Made by a program: the position numbers and the translations under genes | Notes under the pieces: generated by a model | What the model saw: only the letters and a program-made list of their open reading frames with translations | Told to the model about the DNA's origin: nothing | Database searches by the model: none | Part shown: positions 14,435 to 22,739 of the stretch, piece after piece | Layout: each line of letters begins with the position of its first letter | How positions within the stretch are numbered: the first letter of the stretch is position 1 | Virus record (IMG/VR): IMGVR_UViG_3300049856_000086 | Coordinates: 1 to 23,662 of that record | Length of the DNA stretch: 23,662 nucleotides | Reading direction: 5' to 3' (one strand) | DNA from: a virus

Positions 14435-14898
14435 TATGCCCACCCCAAATAAGCTTTCATATCAGCAACCAACCAAGCAACTCGAGCAGAATTTAGCCAA
14501 TGATAAGACATGGTCATGTCGTCTGGCGTACAATACAAAAGAGACAAACAAGCCACTTCGATATCGCCGCTTACAACCATATTTAAAAGATCAAGAGTCA
14601 TCGGCACGCCACAGAATGTAACTCCTAAAGCTCTCATCTTATGGTGCATATACATGGCTTGAAGGCCGTTAATGCCCTCAGAAATGTTCTTAAGTTTAAA
14701 TCTTTCGATCAGGTCCTCAGCATATTCACGACGTTGTCTGATCGTAGCAGTGATAGCTTCCGTTTGTTTTTCTAAAGTACTCTTAGGAGATTTGCAGAAA
14801 GGAGCAAGCTTTTCAGCCCACTCTGATTCTGTAGTCTCGTCTGGCAATTCCATTTGTCCAATGACTTCGTCTAAGTAGTTTTTAATATCTCGAATCAT
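14434..14898 (-). CDS. Unknown phage protein (154 aa)
   Basis: Starts at ATG 14898 with AAGGAG 5 nt upstream. Mostly helical: charged N-terminal half (TEAITATIRQRREYAEDLIE) and hydrophobic helix near the end (DIEVACLSLLYC). No signal peptide or known catalytic motif. Its stop overlaps the start of the papain-like gene (TAATG), so the two are coupled. It lies between the large adhesin and the connector genes; possibly a head-tail or adhesin-assembly helper. Not recognised. Confidence 0.65.
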   Translation of the reverse strand: MIRDIKNYLDEVIGQMELPDETTESEWAEKLAPFCKSPKSTLEKQTEAITATIRQRREYAEDLIERFKLKNISEGINGLQAMYMHHKMRALGVTFCGVPMTLDLLNMVVSGDIEVACLSLLYCTPDDMTMSYHWLNSARVAWLVADMKAYLGWA

Positions 14899-14907
14899 AA
14901 ATGCTCC

Positions 14908-17658
14908 TTATAGAGTAACTTGTGAAACAGCTCCATTACCGCCAGTAGCTCCGGTAGATCCAGAAGCCGTGCCTCCGGTAGATCCTGCAGAAGTTGAAAC
15001 GTGAGTGCCTGTTAGAGTATTGATATTGATTACTGAAATATATCCAGAGTCACCGCCGTCGCCCGCATTGCCAGCCCCGCCAGTACCATTTCCATTCCCA
15101 GAATTACCACCCGCGCCGCCGTTACATCGTATTAATCCAGTAACTGCAGATCCTGTTTTACTTGCATAAACCAAGAAAACATAACCGCCACCGCCTCCGC
15201 CGCCTCCGCCGCCTGATGATGTATTTGCGTTTGTTGCAGTCGCAGAGTTTCCACCATTTCCACCGTTGCAAGAAATTGCACCGAGTGCAGTTGATCCATC
15301 AGTGATTAAAGTTTCACAGTAAATTGCAGAAAACCCACCACCTGAACCTCCGGCTCCACCGCCGAATCCTGTCAATGCGCCCGATCCGCCACCACCACCA
15401 CCACCAGCTCCGCCGCCACCACCGAGAATTGAACTGGCATTCCTTAAGAATGCGATAGTAGGCGCTGCAAACCTAAATGAATTAGATGTAGCAGCTCCGG
15501 TTCTTAATGCTCCACCCGCTCCAGTCGCAGTTCCACCAGCTCGACCCGTTCCGCCAGATCCACCGTTAGATGGATTTTGTGCAGCAGGTGCAGCCGCTTG
15601 GACACCAGCATTTGTAGCACCAGCACCACCAGCAGATCCATTCCCTGCTCCGCCGAAATATGCAGCAGCTATTGCCCCACCAGCAGCTCCACCTGCACCA
15701 GCAGTAGAAGACGCACCATTTGGTCCGTTACTATGAAGAGCATTTGCAGAAGCTCCGCTAAGATCTAATGTTCTACAGAAAACAGGATAGCCAGCCATGT
15801 TGTATGATCCGGCCCCATTGATTGCTAAAGTATTATAGTAGCCAGGACCAGTCGCTGTGAATGATCCGGTTAAGGTCGTGCTACTAGTATTAGAATCACC
15901 GAAAAGATGTTGTGCATTATTCTGCCATGAAGGCAACCCAGACAATACTTTAAGAGTCTGACCAGTTGATCCAATCCCAAGTCTTGCAGCAACGCTAGCA
16001 ATACGAGTGATCAAGTCACCGTTGGTAGTCATTGGATCGGCCATTAAAGTTACAGAAGCATCAGGCAAAACATAAGTACGATCTGCAGTATTAGCAGTAC
16101 CGTCAAAGATACGCATAAATCCATTCGTGCCCTTCCATGCAAGCTTACCTAGTGAGTTTGCAAACATTCTGAAACCACTTGTAGGGGTTGCAGGAGTTGA
16201 AGTCTGCGCCTCGTAATTAACATAACCAGTGTTGACGTTGTCACCCTTGATATTAACTGCACCTGTGAAAGTGTCCCCGGCCTTAAGGGCACGAAGAGCG
16301 TCACCTGCGTCGACATATGCAGTCGAAGGCTTAGCAGTAATCTGAGCTTGAATAGATGAAGTCACTCCATCAAGGTAGCCAAATTCTGTGTTGTCTACAG
16401 ATCCAGATCCGATTTTGTTAGCGTTAATTCCGGTAGATAGTTTTGAATCATCTACAGCAGCAGCCACAATCTTAACACCTGTTACAGAGTTATCTTTAAG
16501 ATCAGCAGTGATAGCATTGCCGCCGTCATTGTAAGTAAAGTCGATGGTAGCAGTATCAGTTAAAATATTACCGACTGCATCCTGAGCAGCTTCATTGAAA
16601 TCTGTTACGTCAGTTGAAACGTGAGTATGAACAGTATTTGCCTTGCCAGAGAATTGAGTTTGAATCGCAGAGCTTACACCATCTAGATAACCAAATTCAG
16701 TATTACTTACTAGACCGCCGCCGATCTTGGCCGCGTCTACTCCTGCTACAATTTTGACATCTGTAATTGAAGCATCTTTAACATCAGCACTGATTTGATT
16801 TCCAGCGTCGTTGTATGTGAAGTCAATCGTAGAAGTATCTACTAGAATATTTCCTACCGCATCTTGCGCAGCCTCTGTAAAATCAGTAACGTCCGTCGAA
16901 ACATGCGTGTGAACAGTTGCGGCCTTACCATTAATCTGAGTCTGAAGAGCGCCAGTGACGCCGTCTAGATAACCAAACTCTGTATTGCTTACGGTGCCTG
17001 TTCCAATCTTAACAGCGTCAACACCAGCGGCTATCTTAGCGTCTGTTACCGATGCAGAAGACAATTTAGAACCATCTAGATCATTAATCTTTGCGTTAGT
17101 TACGCTTAAGTTTTGAAGCTTACCGCCGTCAATACCAGAAGCTAGTTTTGCATCCGTTACAGATCCAGCACTAAGCTTAGCGCCGTCGAGATCAACTATC
17201 TTGCTATCCGTAATAGTTGCATTAGTGATCTTAGCACCGTCGATACCACTTGCTATTTTTGCATCGGTAACTGATAGAGCTAACAGTTTTGCACCATCGA
17301 GATCATTAATTTTAGAATTAGTTACCGAAAGATTCTGAAGCTTTGCTCCATCTATTCCAGTTGCAATCTTAACATCAGTGATCGAACCGTCTTTTACATC
17401 TGCTGTAATCTGAGGAGTTCCATCGTTGTAAGTAAAATCAATTGTAGCTGTATCAGCTAGGATATTTCCTACTGCATCTTGAGCCTGCTCATCAGTGTAT
17501 GAAGAACTTGCGTCGTAATCGACAACCGCACCAGACGAGTCTTGCTTTTTAAAGTGCCCATCACCTGAGTCAACACCGATGTAGAACTTACCAGATGGAG
17601 GGTTTGGAGAGATTGGAAATGATAAACCTTTAACTCTGATTGCGCCGTCCGTACTCAT
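14908..17658 (-). CDS. Large repetitive tail fibre / glycine-rich adhesin
   Basis: 916 residues, ATG 17658 with AGGAG upstream. N-terminus MSTDGAIRVKGLSFPISPNPP may anchor to the tail. Residues about 58-215 hold short repeats (SVTDAKIASGIDGAKL type). A larger module recurs at about residues 59, 263 and 358 (AQDAVGNIL, DFTYNDG, TADVKDGSITDVKI, then NTEFGYLDGV and HTHVSTDVTDF), characteristic of fibre shafts. A C-terminal half with LPDASVTLMADPMTTNGDLI is followed by a glycine-rich region from about 640 on with runs of 8-10 Gly, reminiscent of polyglycine II adhesin heads such as T-even gp38-type proteins. Probable receptor-binding fibre. It is located among head genes, upstream of the connector block, rather than beside the tail tip. 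Confidence 0.85.
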   Translation of the reverse strand: MSTDGAIRVKGLSFPISPNPPSGKFYIGVDSGDGHFKKQDSSGAVVDYDASSSYTDEQAQDAVGNILADTATIDFTYNDGTPQITADVKDGSITDVKIATGIDGAKLQNLSVTNSKINDLDGAKLLALSVTDAKIASGIDGAKITNATITDSKIVDLDGAKLSAGSVTDAKLASGIDGGKLQNLSVTNAKINDLDGSKLSSASVTDAKIAAGVDAVKIGTGTVSNTEFGYLDGVTGALQTQINGKAATVHTHVSTDVTDFTEAAQDAVGNILVDTSTIDFTYNDAGNQISADVKDASITDVKIVAGVDAAKIGGGLVSNTEFGYLDGVSSAIQTQFSGKANTVHTHVSTDVTDFNEAAQDAVGNILTDTATIDFTYNDGGNAITADLKDNSVTGVKIVAAAVDDSKLSTGINANKIGSGSVDNTEFGYLDGVTSSIQAQITAKPSTAYVDAGDALRALKAGDTFTGAVNIKGDNVNTGYVNYEAQTSTPATPTSGFRMFANSLGKLAWKGTNGFMRIFDGTANTADRTYVLPDASVTLMADPMTTNGDLITRIASVAARLGIGSTGQTLKVLSGLPSWQNNAQHLFGDSNTSSTTLTGSFTATGPGYYNTLAINGAGSYNMAGYPVFCRTLDLSGASANALHSNGPNGASSTAGAGGAAGGAIAAAYFGGAGNGSAGGAGATNAGVQAAAPAAQNPSNGGSGGTGRAGGTATGAGGALRTGAATSNSFRFAAPTIAFLRNASSILGGGGGAGGGGGGGSGALTGFGGGAGGSGGGFSAIYCETLITDGSTALGAISCNGGNGGNSATATNANTSSGGGGGGGGGGYVFLVYASKTGSAVTGLIRCNGGAGGNSGNGNGTGGAGNAGDGGDSGYISVININTLTGTHVSTSAGSTGGTASGSTGATGGNGAVSQVTL
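14940..15740 (-). repeat. Glycine-coding low-complexity region
   Basis: The + strand shows dense CCGCC/CCACC runs (for example 15181-15220 and 15381-15425) encoding Gly-Gly stretches interleaved with Ala/Ser/Asn. Base composition is locally richer in G+C than the surroundings. The reading frame remains open, so this is a protein-domain property. Confidence 0.8.
16480..17500 (-). repeat. Tandem protein-coding repeats in fibre shaft
   Basis: Three copies of a module around AQDAVGNIL and FTYND are centred near 17480, 16870 and 16585, and a ladder of 16-18-residue DAKIASGIDGAKL repeats lies between 17020 and 17390. The copies differ at many third positions, so the duplication is not recent. Confidence 0.75.
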
Positions 17659-18012
17659 TTAAGCTCCTATCAATAAAAGTCCATCAATCTGTAGTTCGCC
17701 GTCGATCTCTAAACTTACCGCGCTAAAGAATTGTTTTCTCGCGGCAACTTTATAAACCTCGCCCACTGCAATATTGTATGGAGGGAAAAAATTATTTTCA
17801 TCAACAAAATCATCTATGACTAGCATCCCATCGACAATCAATTCACCTTCAACGTCTAGGTCACCAGTTAAAATCATCTGCTGATTAGTTGGGATCGTGA
17901 TTAATGTAGATGCAGGGATCGTGTGGTAACTGAAATTATCAGCACTCGAACCACCGCTTGATGTTCCAACAAAGTCAAAGTTACCTGTGAACGGATTAAA
18001 AGTTATACTCAT
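17659..18012 (-). CDS. Small fibre-associated protein (117 aa)
   Basis: Starts at ATG 18012, overlapping the previous stop (ATGA). The N-terminus MSITFNPFTGNFDFVG is the kind of short tag I recall at the start of phage fibre or tail-tip proteins (ITFDPITGNFD-like). Two similar hairpins follow (LDVEGELIVDGMLVIDD and LEIDGELQIDGLLLI). It ends directly before the 916-aa adhesin, with no gap, so it is likely a connector or cap for that fibre. Unknown in detail. Confidence 0.6.
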   Translation of the reverse strand: MSITFNPFTGNFDFVGTSSGGSSADNFSYHTIPASTLITIPTNQQMILTGDLDVEGELIVDGMLVIDDFVDENNFFPPYNIAVGEVYKVAARKQFFSAVSLEIDGELQIDGLLLIGA

Positions 18013-18299
18013 ACGAGTGACACCTCTAACAAATCAGGTGACTGCACCGTGGCATATTCTAGAGCTACGGTCTTTAAAACTGTTCCCGAGATGCCGCCAA
18101 CTTTAAATGCGTACTCAACTATGAAACCACCGCCAGTTACGGAAATGCTTACGTGATCTGAATTGGCAGGAGGGCTGAATGGTCCAGGAGTAGAAACTAA
18201 GTTACCGACAATCTCAATCGCTGGTTCGCCAGGACGAGAAGGGCTCTCAACAAACTTATTATACTCTCTGTCTGGTAATGATTTACGGTCGAGACTCAT
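18009..18299 (-). CDS. Small virion protein (96 aa), unknown
   Basis: ATG 18299 overlaps the previous stop (ATGA), and its own stop overlaps the next start. Begins MSLDRKSLPDREYNKFVESP, then a beta-rich part (DHVSISVTGGGFIVEYAFK) ending LLEVSLV. Similar short proteins occur near capsid or fibre genes in phages, but I cannot name a function. Position suggests part of the adhesin cassette. Confidence 0.6.
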   Translation of the reverse strand: MSLDRKSLPDREYNKFVESPSRPGEPAIEIVGNLVSTPGPFSPPANSDHVSISVTGGGFIVEYAFKVGGISGTVLKTVALEYATVQSPDLLEVSLV

Positions 18300-18502
18300 T
18301 TAATCTCTCCTACTAAATCTTTTGATCTTAAATCCGGCTCGTTAAAGTACCACGCGTACCATCTGCCGTTAACGAATTGAATATCAAAGTATTTAAAGAA
18401 CATGCCGTACTTGATGTTGTTCATAAACATTAACCGCCGCAACCCCAGAGGAGTTGCAGCGATTAAGAAATTTGGAATACTTTTATTAGAAGTAGGTCCC
18501 AA
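18296..18502 (-). CDS. Small aromatic-rich protein (68 aa), TTG start
   Basis: The best start is TTG 18502; AGGA at 9 nt upstream lies beside the stop of the major capsid gene. The product is rich in Phe/Tyr/Trp/Met (MFMNNIKYGMFFKYFDIQF and GRWYAWYFNEPDL) and ends LRSKDLVGEIK. Its end overlaps the next ATG (ATGA). No family known to me. A later internal start, for example at the MFMNN methionines, is possible and would shorten it. Confidence 0.5.
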   Translation of the reverse strand: MGPTSNKSIPNFLIAATPLGLRRLMFMNNIKYGMFFKYFDIQFVNGRWYAWYFNEPDLRSKDLVGEIK

Positions 18503-18513
18503 CTAGGTTAGTC

Positions 18514-19365
18514 CTAGTCGTTATCTACAACAACAATAAGAGGTGACTTGCCAGCAGCTGCGCCTAGTAGGCCAGTTTGCATTGCTTTCAAACCAAACAA
18601 TTGGTCGATTGCAACACGCTTAGACAATGCACCGTATTGATTAGCTCCTTGTTCAGAATAGTTAGGGCCTGATTGGAATCCAGCAGCCATAGCTGATTTT
18701 TCGAACATGATTGAGCTAGTTGAAGTCATGCCAGTGTGAACTAGAACAGGCACGCCGTATACTTTTCCGATAACACCATTTGGGATGTTAGAAGAACCGT
18801 AAGCGTCTGCGCGAGTAAACTCTGCAATTTTCAACATTTCAGATTCTTGAGCAGGGCTAACCAACAATGCAAGATCGTTCATGTTAGCTTCGTTCTCTTT
18901 AAGTTTCTGTCTCATTGCAATGACTAGATCTTTAGTCAAAGGTGCAGTTCCCAAATCGAATCCTGCTGCTGTTTCAAGAGCTGCAATGATTTGAGTATCT
19001 ACGTAACGAGCGTGAGCTGCACCAGCGCGTGCTGCGAACAAGCTGTCAACGTCTACAGTTGATTGAACTGCATCCATTTGATCAACGATGTAAGCAATAT
19101 ACGCATTGATGTTTAGATCAAGCTTGTCTTGTGTTGCAGTGATAACAGATGCGTCACCTGCTGCAGCACTTGCACGAGTAGCAACTACAAAACTATCGAA
19201 CTTTGGAAAGCTGATAGACTTTGCACCTTTAATCGCAAACGCAGAAACGTCTGTGATCCATGGCAAAAGCATAGCGTTGAACTTCAATTCTCTTTGAACT
19301 AGAGCTGTTAAGATATCAGCTTTAGTTACACCTAACTGGGTATTACCCGTAATTACATCAGCCAT
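18514..19365 (-). CDS. Major capsid protein (HK97-fold)
   Basis: 283 residues, ATG 19365 with AAAGGAG upstream. Sequence begins MADVITGNTQLGVTKADILT, has helices and strands of the HK97 coat type (IDFSF-like: KSISFPKFDSFVVA, YIVDQMDAVQS, DTQIIAALETAAG, LVSPAQESEMLKIAEF, GKVYGVPVLVHTGM) and ends VIVVVDND-like. Location after a coiled-coil scaffold and below portal fits the coat gene. The protein is short and lacks an N-terminal delta domain, consistent with a separate scaffold. No protease gene is seen in the window. Confidence 0.9.
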   Translation of the reverse strand: MADVITGNTQLGVTKADILTALVQRELKFNAMLLPWITDVSAFAIKGAKSISFPKFDSFVVATRASAAAGDASVITATQDKLDLNINAYIAYIVDQMDAVQSTVDVDSLFAARAGAAHARYVDTQIIAALETAAGFDLGTAPLTKDLVIAMRQKLKENEANMNDLALLVSPAQESEMLKIAEFTRADAYGSSNIPNGVIGKVYGVPVLVHTGMTSTSSIMFEKSAMAAGFQSGPNYSEQGANQYGALSKRVAIDQLFGLKAMQTGLLGAAAGKSPLIVVVDND

Positions 19366-19397
19366 TTTTAACTCCTTTTAAAAGTTAGCTTTGTTGT

Positions 19398-19991
19398 TTA
19401 TTTTACTTTAAGTGCTAATTTCATCAGCTCATCGGTAGACATAGACGACAAGTCTTTTGCCGTTAGTGTTCCAGGAGCCTTACCTGCGTTTGGCGTTGCA
19501 TCTGCAGTTTGAACAGTAGTCGCCTTGAACAGATATGATTTCTTAGCTTTTAAGTCTTCAACGTAACGCTTGATTGTAGAAGGATCTACTTTGCCTGTCT
19601 CGGGATCAGCTTGAATGCTGTCTAGATTTCCGACTTTCAACATGTCTTCGAAATCTATAACACCATGCTTTGAAGACTCTTCGCGAATCATTGCAGTCAA
19701 CTTGTCTGCGATTCTCGCTTTTCTCTCGGTCTCGTAAGCTGATTCCTTTTCTTCGGCCCGCTTTCTTAGGTCGGTAATTACCTCTTGGAACTTACCAGCC
19801 TCTTCTAGCTTCTTATGTTCGTATTCTTGGATCTTTAGCTCAGCAGCTTTTGCGCGCTCTTGGTCTTTCTTGCGCTCGTTCAAAACCTTCTGGTAAGTAT
19901 CGTAAGAAACGACATCCTTCTTAACATCAGTTGTTGTTGGTTCTTCCGCGCCACTGGCTTGGGTAGATTGTCCACCGGACTCTTGACTCAT
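19398..19991 (-). CDS. Capsid scaffolding protein
   Basis: 197 residues, ATG 19991 with AAAGGAG upstream. The N-terminus is Ser/Gly/Thr-rich (MSQESGGQSTQASGAEEP), the middle is a long charged coiled coil (about residues 35-110: YQKVLNERKKDQERAKAAEL, KRAEEKESAYETERK), the C-terminus ends ELMKLALKVK. The composition and slot just before the coat gene are typical of Caudoviricetes scaffolds, which shape the procapsid and are then expelled or degraded. Confidence 0.82.
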   Translation of the reverse strand: MSQESGGQSTQASGAEEPTTTDVKKDVVSYDTYQKVLNERKKDQERAKAAELKIQEYEHKKLEEAGKFQEVITDLRKRAEEKESAYETERKARIADKLTAMIREESSKHGVIDFEDMLKVGNLDSIQADPETGKVDPSTIKRYVEDLKAKKSYLFKATTVQTADATPNAGKAPGTLTAKDLSSMSTDELMKLALKVK

Positions 19992-20026
19992 TAAAATACT
20001 CCTTTATTTTGCTGCACCATGCAACA

Positions 20027-20560
20027 TTATTTATTATTCCTTAATAATCGTCTTAAATTCCTAATCATTAGTCTGTTAACAATAGCCCTCATTCTCTCTG
20101 TAACACCGAGCATTGGACGACCCTGTTCCTTCTGCCCCTTAGCTATGGTTGCGTTAGTCGCAGATGATTTGATTGTTCCATTCTTTCCTTTGTATGGCTC
20201 ATGCCTTGAGTCCTCGACAAAGATTTCATAGGTGTTGGGCTGAATGAATTTAAAAGTAATGGCCTCGATCAATTGGCCAGTGAAAGTTATATTAGATTTT
20301 CCTGAAGAGTACTTCTCGTGAGTCGCGTTGTACTTAGAAAGGTATTCTCTTTTCTTCTTAGTCTCTTTAGTTATGGGCTTAAGTCTTGAGCTGTTAGCAG
20401 GGCTTACTCCTGTTCGAAGTAATCGTTTGTGTTCTTCTGCTATAGAAGAGCCAATTTCTTTTACGTTCTGTGAGTCTTTAAGAACCTCGGCGAATACTTT
20501 CGTAACACGATCCTTGATGTTCTTAAGTCCCTGAATGTTAGTTCGGACCCGATATGTCAT
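20027..20560 (-). CDS. Minor head / neck protein, virion-morphogenesis-like (2nd copy type)
   Basis: 177 residues; starts 23 nt inside the 3' end of the small preceding gene. Pattern: long N-terminal helix (IQGLKNIKDRVTKVFAEVLK), RLKPITKETKKKREYLSKYN, then LTFTGQLIEAI-type segment (ITFTGQLIEAITFKF) and a beta-rich end, closing with RLMIRNLRRLLRNNK. This resembles phage virion-morphogenesis (gpG/gp10-type) neck proteins that act at the head-tail joint. The similar layout of the protein at 20750-21331 suggests the two may be distant paralogues. Assignment is tentative. Confidence 0.5.
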   Translation of the reverse strand: MTYRVRTNIQGLKNIKDRVTKVFAEVLKDSQNVKEIGSSIAEEHKRLLRTGVSPANSSRLKPITKETKKKREYLSKYNATHEKYSSGKSNITFTGQLIEAITFKFIQPNTYEIFVEDSRHEPYKGKNGTIKSSATNATIAKGQKEQGRPMLGVTERMRAIVNRLMIRNLRRLLRNNK

Positions 20561-20753
20561 AGTGCCATTTCCCTAGCATCTTTTTATCAACAATAATTTG
20601 CGACGTTCTTACATAGTCACCATTTAATTTTAGATACCATCCTACTGTCAATTTCCAATTAGTCTTAGTCTCATCAGCCTTAAACACCATTACGCAATGG
20701 TTTGGAGTATCGTCGCAGTTGTAAATGCAACGGACCATAAACCCGCAGATCAT
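20538..20753 (-). CDS. Small unknown protein between two neck genes (71 aa)
   Basis: ATG 20753 overlaps the previous stop (ATGA). Begins MICGFMVRCIYNCDDTPNHC (four Cys in the first 20 residues) and has aromatic-rich beta parts (NWKLTVGWYLKLNGDYV). Its 3' end overlaps the next gene by 23 nt. The early cysteine cluster could bind metal. No function recognised; coupling supports reality. Confidence 0.6.
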   Translation of the reverse strand: MICGFMVRCIYNCDDTPNHCVMVFKADETKTNWKLTVGWYLKLNGDYVRTSQIIVDKKMLGKWHYDISGPN

Positions 20754-21331
20754 ATGAGTGAGGCTCGACCGCTGTTAATTAAATCAATCGCAGCTCGTAT
20801 GTCCTCATCTGTAATGTTGTCGTTAGTGTTTCTTGAGTTAAGAATATCCCTAGCAGTCACTTTCTTCTGTGAGACCACATCTGATTTGTACTTGCTAACG
20901 ATTGAATCCATTTCTCTTTTAGTTAAGTCTAAGAACCTTCGTTGAGGCAAAGGTCCCTTGCCCTCTTGACCAGTCATATGACCGTGCGCTCGAGGAACGG
21001 TAGGACCTAAAATCCCGACCTCTAGATAGTCGTTGCCGTCGTCTAAGATTGTAATGTCTGAAAGCATCTCGCCTATTAGCTCAAGATCGACATTAGACTG
21101 ACCCTTTAGCTCTTTATATTTCTTTGAGTACTTATCGAACTTGTATTGATTACCACCCTCGGTGACTCCAAATCCTTTTGAAGTCCTTTCGAGAATGGTC
21201 TTGATAATATCTTGGCCTATTTTTTCCCTAAGAGATTGACTGGCTACCGTCTGCTTGAACATTTCCTTGAGGTTGAGTGTCATTGATACCTGGGAGTGTT
21301 TGTCCAGTTTGAACGTCTTGACCTTGGCCAT
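20750..21331 (-). CDS. Minor head / neck protein, virion-morphogenesis-like
   Basis: 193 residues. The start ATG 21331 has AGGAGGG 5 nt before it, so the 104-nt overlap with the portal gene is real. Motifs fit the Mu gpG / HK97 gp10-like morphogenesis group: FKYDKYSKKYKELKG-like (YKFDKYSKKYKELKG), LELIGEMLSDI, HGHMTGQEGKGPLPQRRFLD, then a helical C-terminus (DIRAAIDLINSGRASLI). Likely joins or plugs the portal or helps neck closure. Order (portal, then this) is consistent. The family call is moderate. Confidence 0.6.
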   Translation of the reverse strand: MAKVKTFKLDKHSQVSMTLNLKEMFKQTVASQSLREKIGQDIIKTILERTSKGFGVTEGGNQYKFDKYSKKYKELKGQSNVDLELIGEMLSDITILDDGNDYLEVGILGPTVPRAHGHMTGQEGKGPLPQRRFLDLTKREMDSIVSKYKSDVVSQKKVTARDILNSRNTNDNITDEDIRAAIDLINSGRASLI

Positions 21332-22736
21332 TTAAACCCTCCTGTATATCTATGTAAACTTGTTCTGCAGCCTCTCTTGTGATGTCCCTGTCAGCAGCTA
21401 TCGCATCGATCTGATCAATCAGACCTAGCTCGAGTCTTAGCTGAATAGTTTCAAGCTTCTCTTTAGTGGTTTGAATATTTTGTGGTTGATGATATTGAAC
21501 CTCTAACTCTGAGTCTTCAGGGATTAAGAAATCAAATATCTTATTAGGAGTTTGGATCAATAAGTTATTCCACTTCTTTAACAGTTCAAAGAATTGTCGT
21601 TCTGCTTTTTGATAGATGTCCATGTCCTGCTTAGATGCTTCAAAGGCGTCGATCATTGATAACAATTTCTCAACACCAGAAGAGAACTTTTGTGCGTCCC
21701 CTTTAGATGAAATGATATTAGAATCAAGGCCTCGAGACGTAAGGAAATTAGAGATGAGCATTTCAAGATAGCTCATAGCCCCTTGAATGTCCGCGTCTGG
21801 TGATGAGTAACCGAACTCAGTTGTAGCATCTGGGTTGTTAGGATCAGTAGTAAGCTTAAGAATCTTATTAGGTCCCACAATAATCTCTTCGGGCATTAAT
21901 GAAGCTGGACCCTTAAGCCAACCAACCGACCATCCTTGCATCTTAACTACTTGAGCAAGATCAGACAATGCGCCGCAGTATTGAATAGCGAAGTCTGTTA
22001 AGGCTTGGCCTCCTCGAACAAAGAACTCGTAGTCTTTGCCTTCTGCGATATCGATGAATGGTAGCTCTCCGATTGGGTTCGGGAATATCTCAGTTAAGAA
22101 CTCGCCCCTACCGTTCATTAGAAAGTTAATTTCCTTAGTCCAAACTAAGTACTTTTCGACGTTGGCTTTGTAGTCGTCTTGATCTGCAGTGACTTCGTTG
22201 CGTCCGTCAGATCCATGGTTAAACCATTGCTTGTCGTGAACGCTGATAATGTAAGCGTCTGCGATCTCTGGATCTACATCACTTGGTATAGCGTCAATCA
22301 TGTGAGGCATTACCACTCGACATTTAAGGTTCTTCTCTCTGTCAGGAACGAGCATTAAGAAGCTCTGATCCTGTAGTTTAAAGAACTGATTAGACTTAAA
22401 TAGCTTTGAATTAACACCGTACTCTAAGTACCAGTTGTTAATAGTTGTTTGCTGATCCTGATCTAGATTAGTGAATGTTCTCTTTGGAGGAGTCTTGTAA
22501 AGACTTGCCTGCTTGTTAACAACACGTGAAGAGATGTTGATCGAATCGATGATAGGCATCGTGTAAACTGTCTGTTTTGTAAACTGACTAAGTAAATAAT
22601 CTGTCACGAACTGTCTTAGCCGTCCCATAAAGCATTCGAACTGCTTGTAAGATTCGTACTTACGTTTCTTATTCTCGTTTGTTTTAATGTCTTCAATGAC
22701 TCGTCGTCGTGTAGCTAGGTCGTTAAAGTCGATCAT
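21228..22736 (-). CDS. Portal protein
   Basis: 502 residues, start ATG 22736 with AAGGA in the terminase 3' end. Helix-rich N-terminus (LATRRRVIEDIKTNENKKRK), a wing/crown region with SINISSRVVNKQASLYKTPP, VVMPHMIDAIPSDVDP, GELPFIDIAEG and GWLKGPASLMPEEIIVGPNK, then the tail of long helices (AFEASKQDMDIYQKAERQFF). Forms the dodecameric DNA gate at one capsid vertex. The C-terminal ~35 residues (GLNGQGQDVQTGQTLPGIND onward) are Gln/Gly-rich and disordered. They overlap the next gene by 104 nt. Position directly after the terminase gene is standard. Confidence 0.9.
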   Translation of the reverse strand: MIDFNDLATRRRVIEDIKTNENKKRKYESYKQFECFMGRLRQFVTDYLLSQFTKQTVYTMPIIDSINISSRVVNKQASLYKTPPKRTFTNLDQDQQTTINNWYLEYGVNSKLFKSNQFFKLQDQSFLMLVPDREKNLKCRVVMPHMIDAIPSDVDPEIADAYIISVHDKQWFNHGSDGRNEVTADQDDYKANVEKYLVWTKEINFLMNGRGEFLTEIFPNPIGELPFIDIAEGKDYEFFVRGGQALTDFAIQYCGALSDLAQVVKMQGWSVGWLKGPASLMPEEIIVGPNKILKLTTDPNNPDATTEFGYSSPDADIQGAMSYLEMLISNFLTSRGLDSNIISSKGDAQKFSSGVEKLLSMIDAFEASKQDMDIYQKAERQFFELLKKWNNLLIQTPNKIFDFLIPEDSELEVQYHQPQNIQTTKEKLETIQLRLELGLIDQIDAIAADRDITREAAEQVYIDIQEGLNGQGQDVQTGQTLPGINDTQPQGNVQADGSQSIS

Positions 22737-22739
22737 TCA

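Noticed and set aside
15180-15220. Possible CRISPR or regulatory tandem repeat (CCGCC units)
   Set aside because: Units are 3-nt multiples, in frame and encode Gly; no spacer structure.
15577-15768. Ser/Cys-rich plus-strand frame
   Set aside because: It is the antisense of the glycine-rich adhesin.
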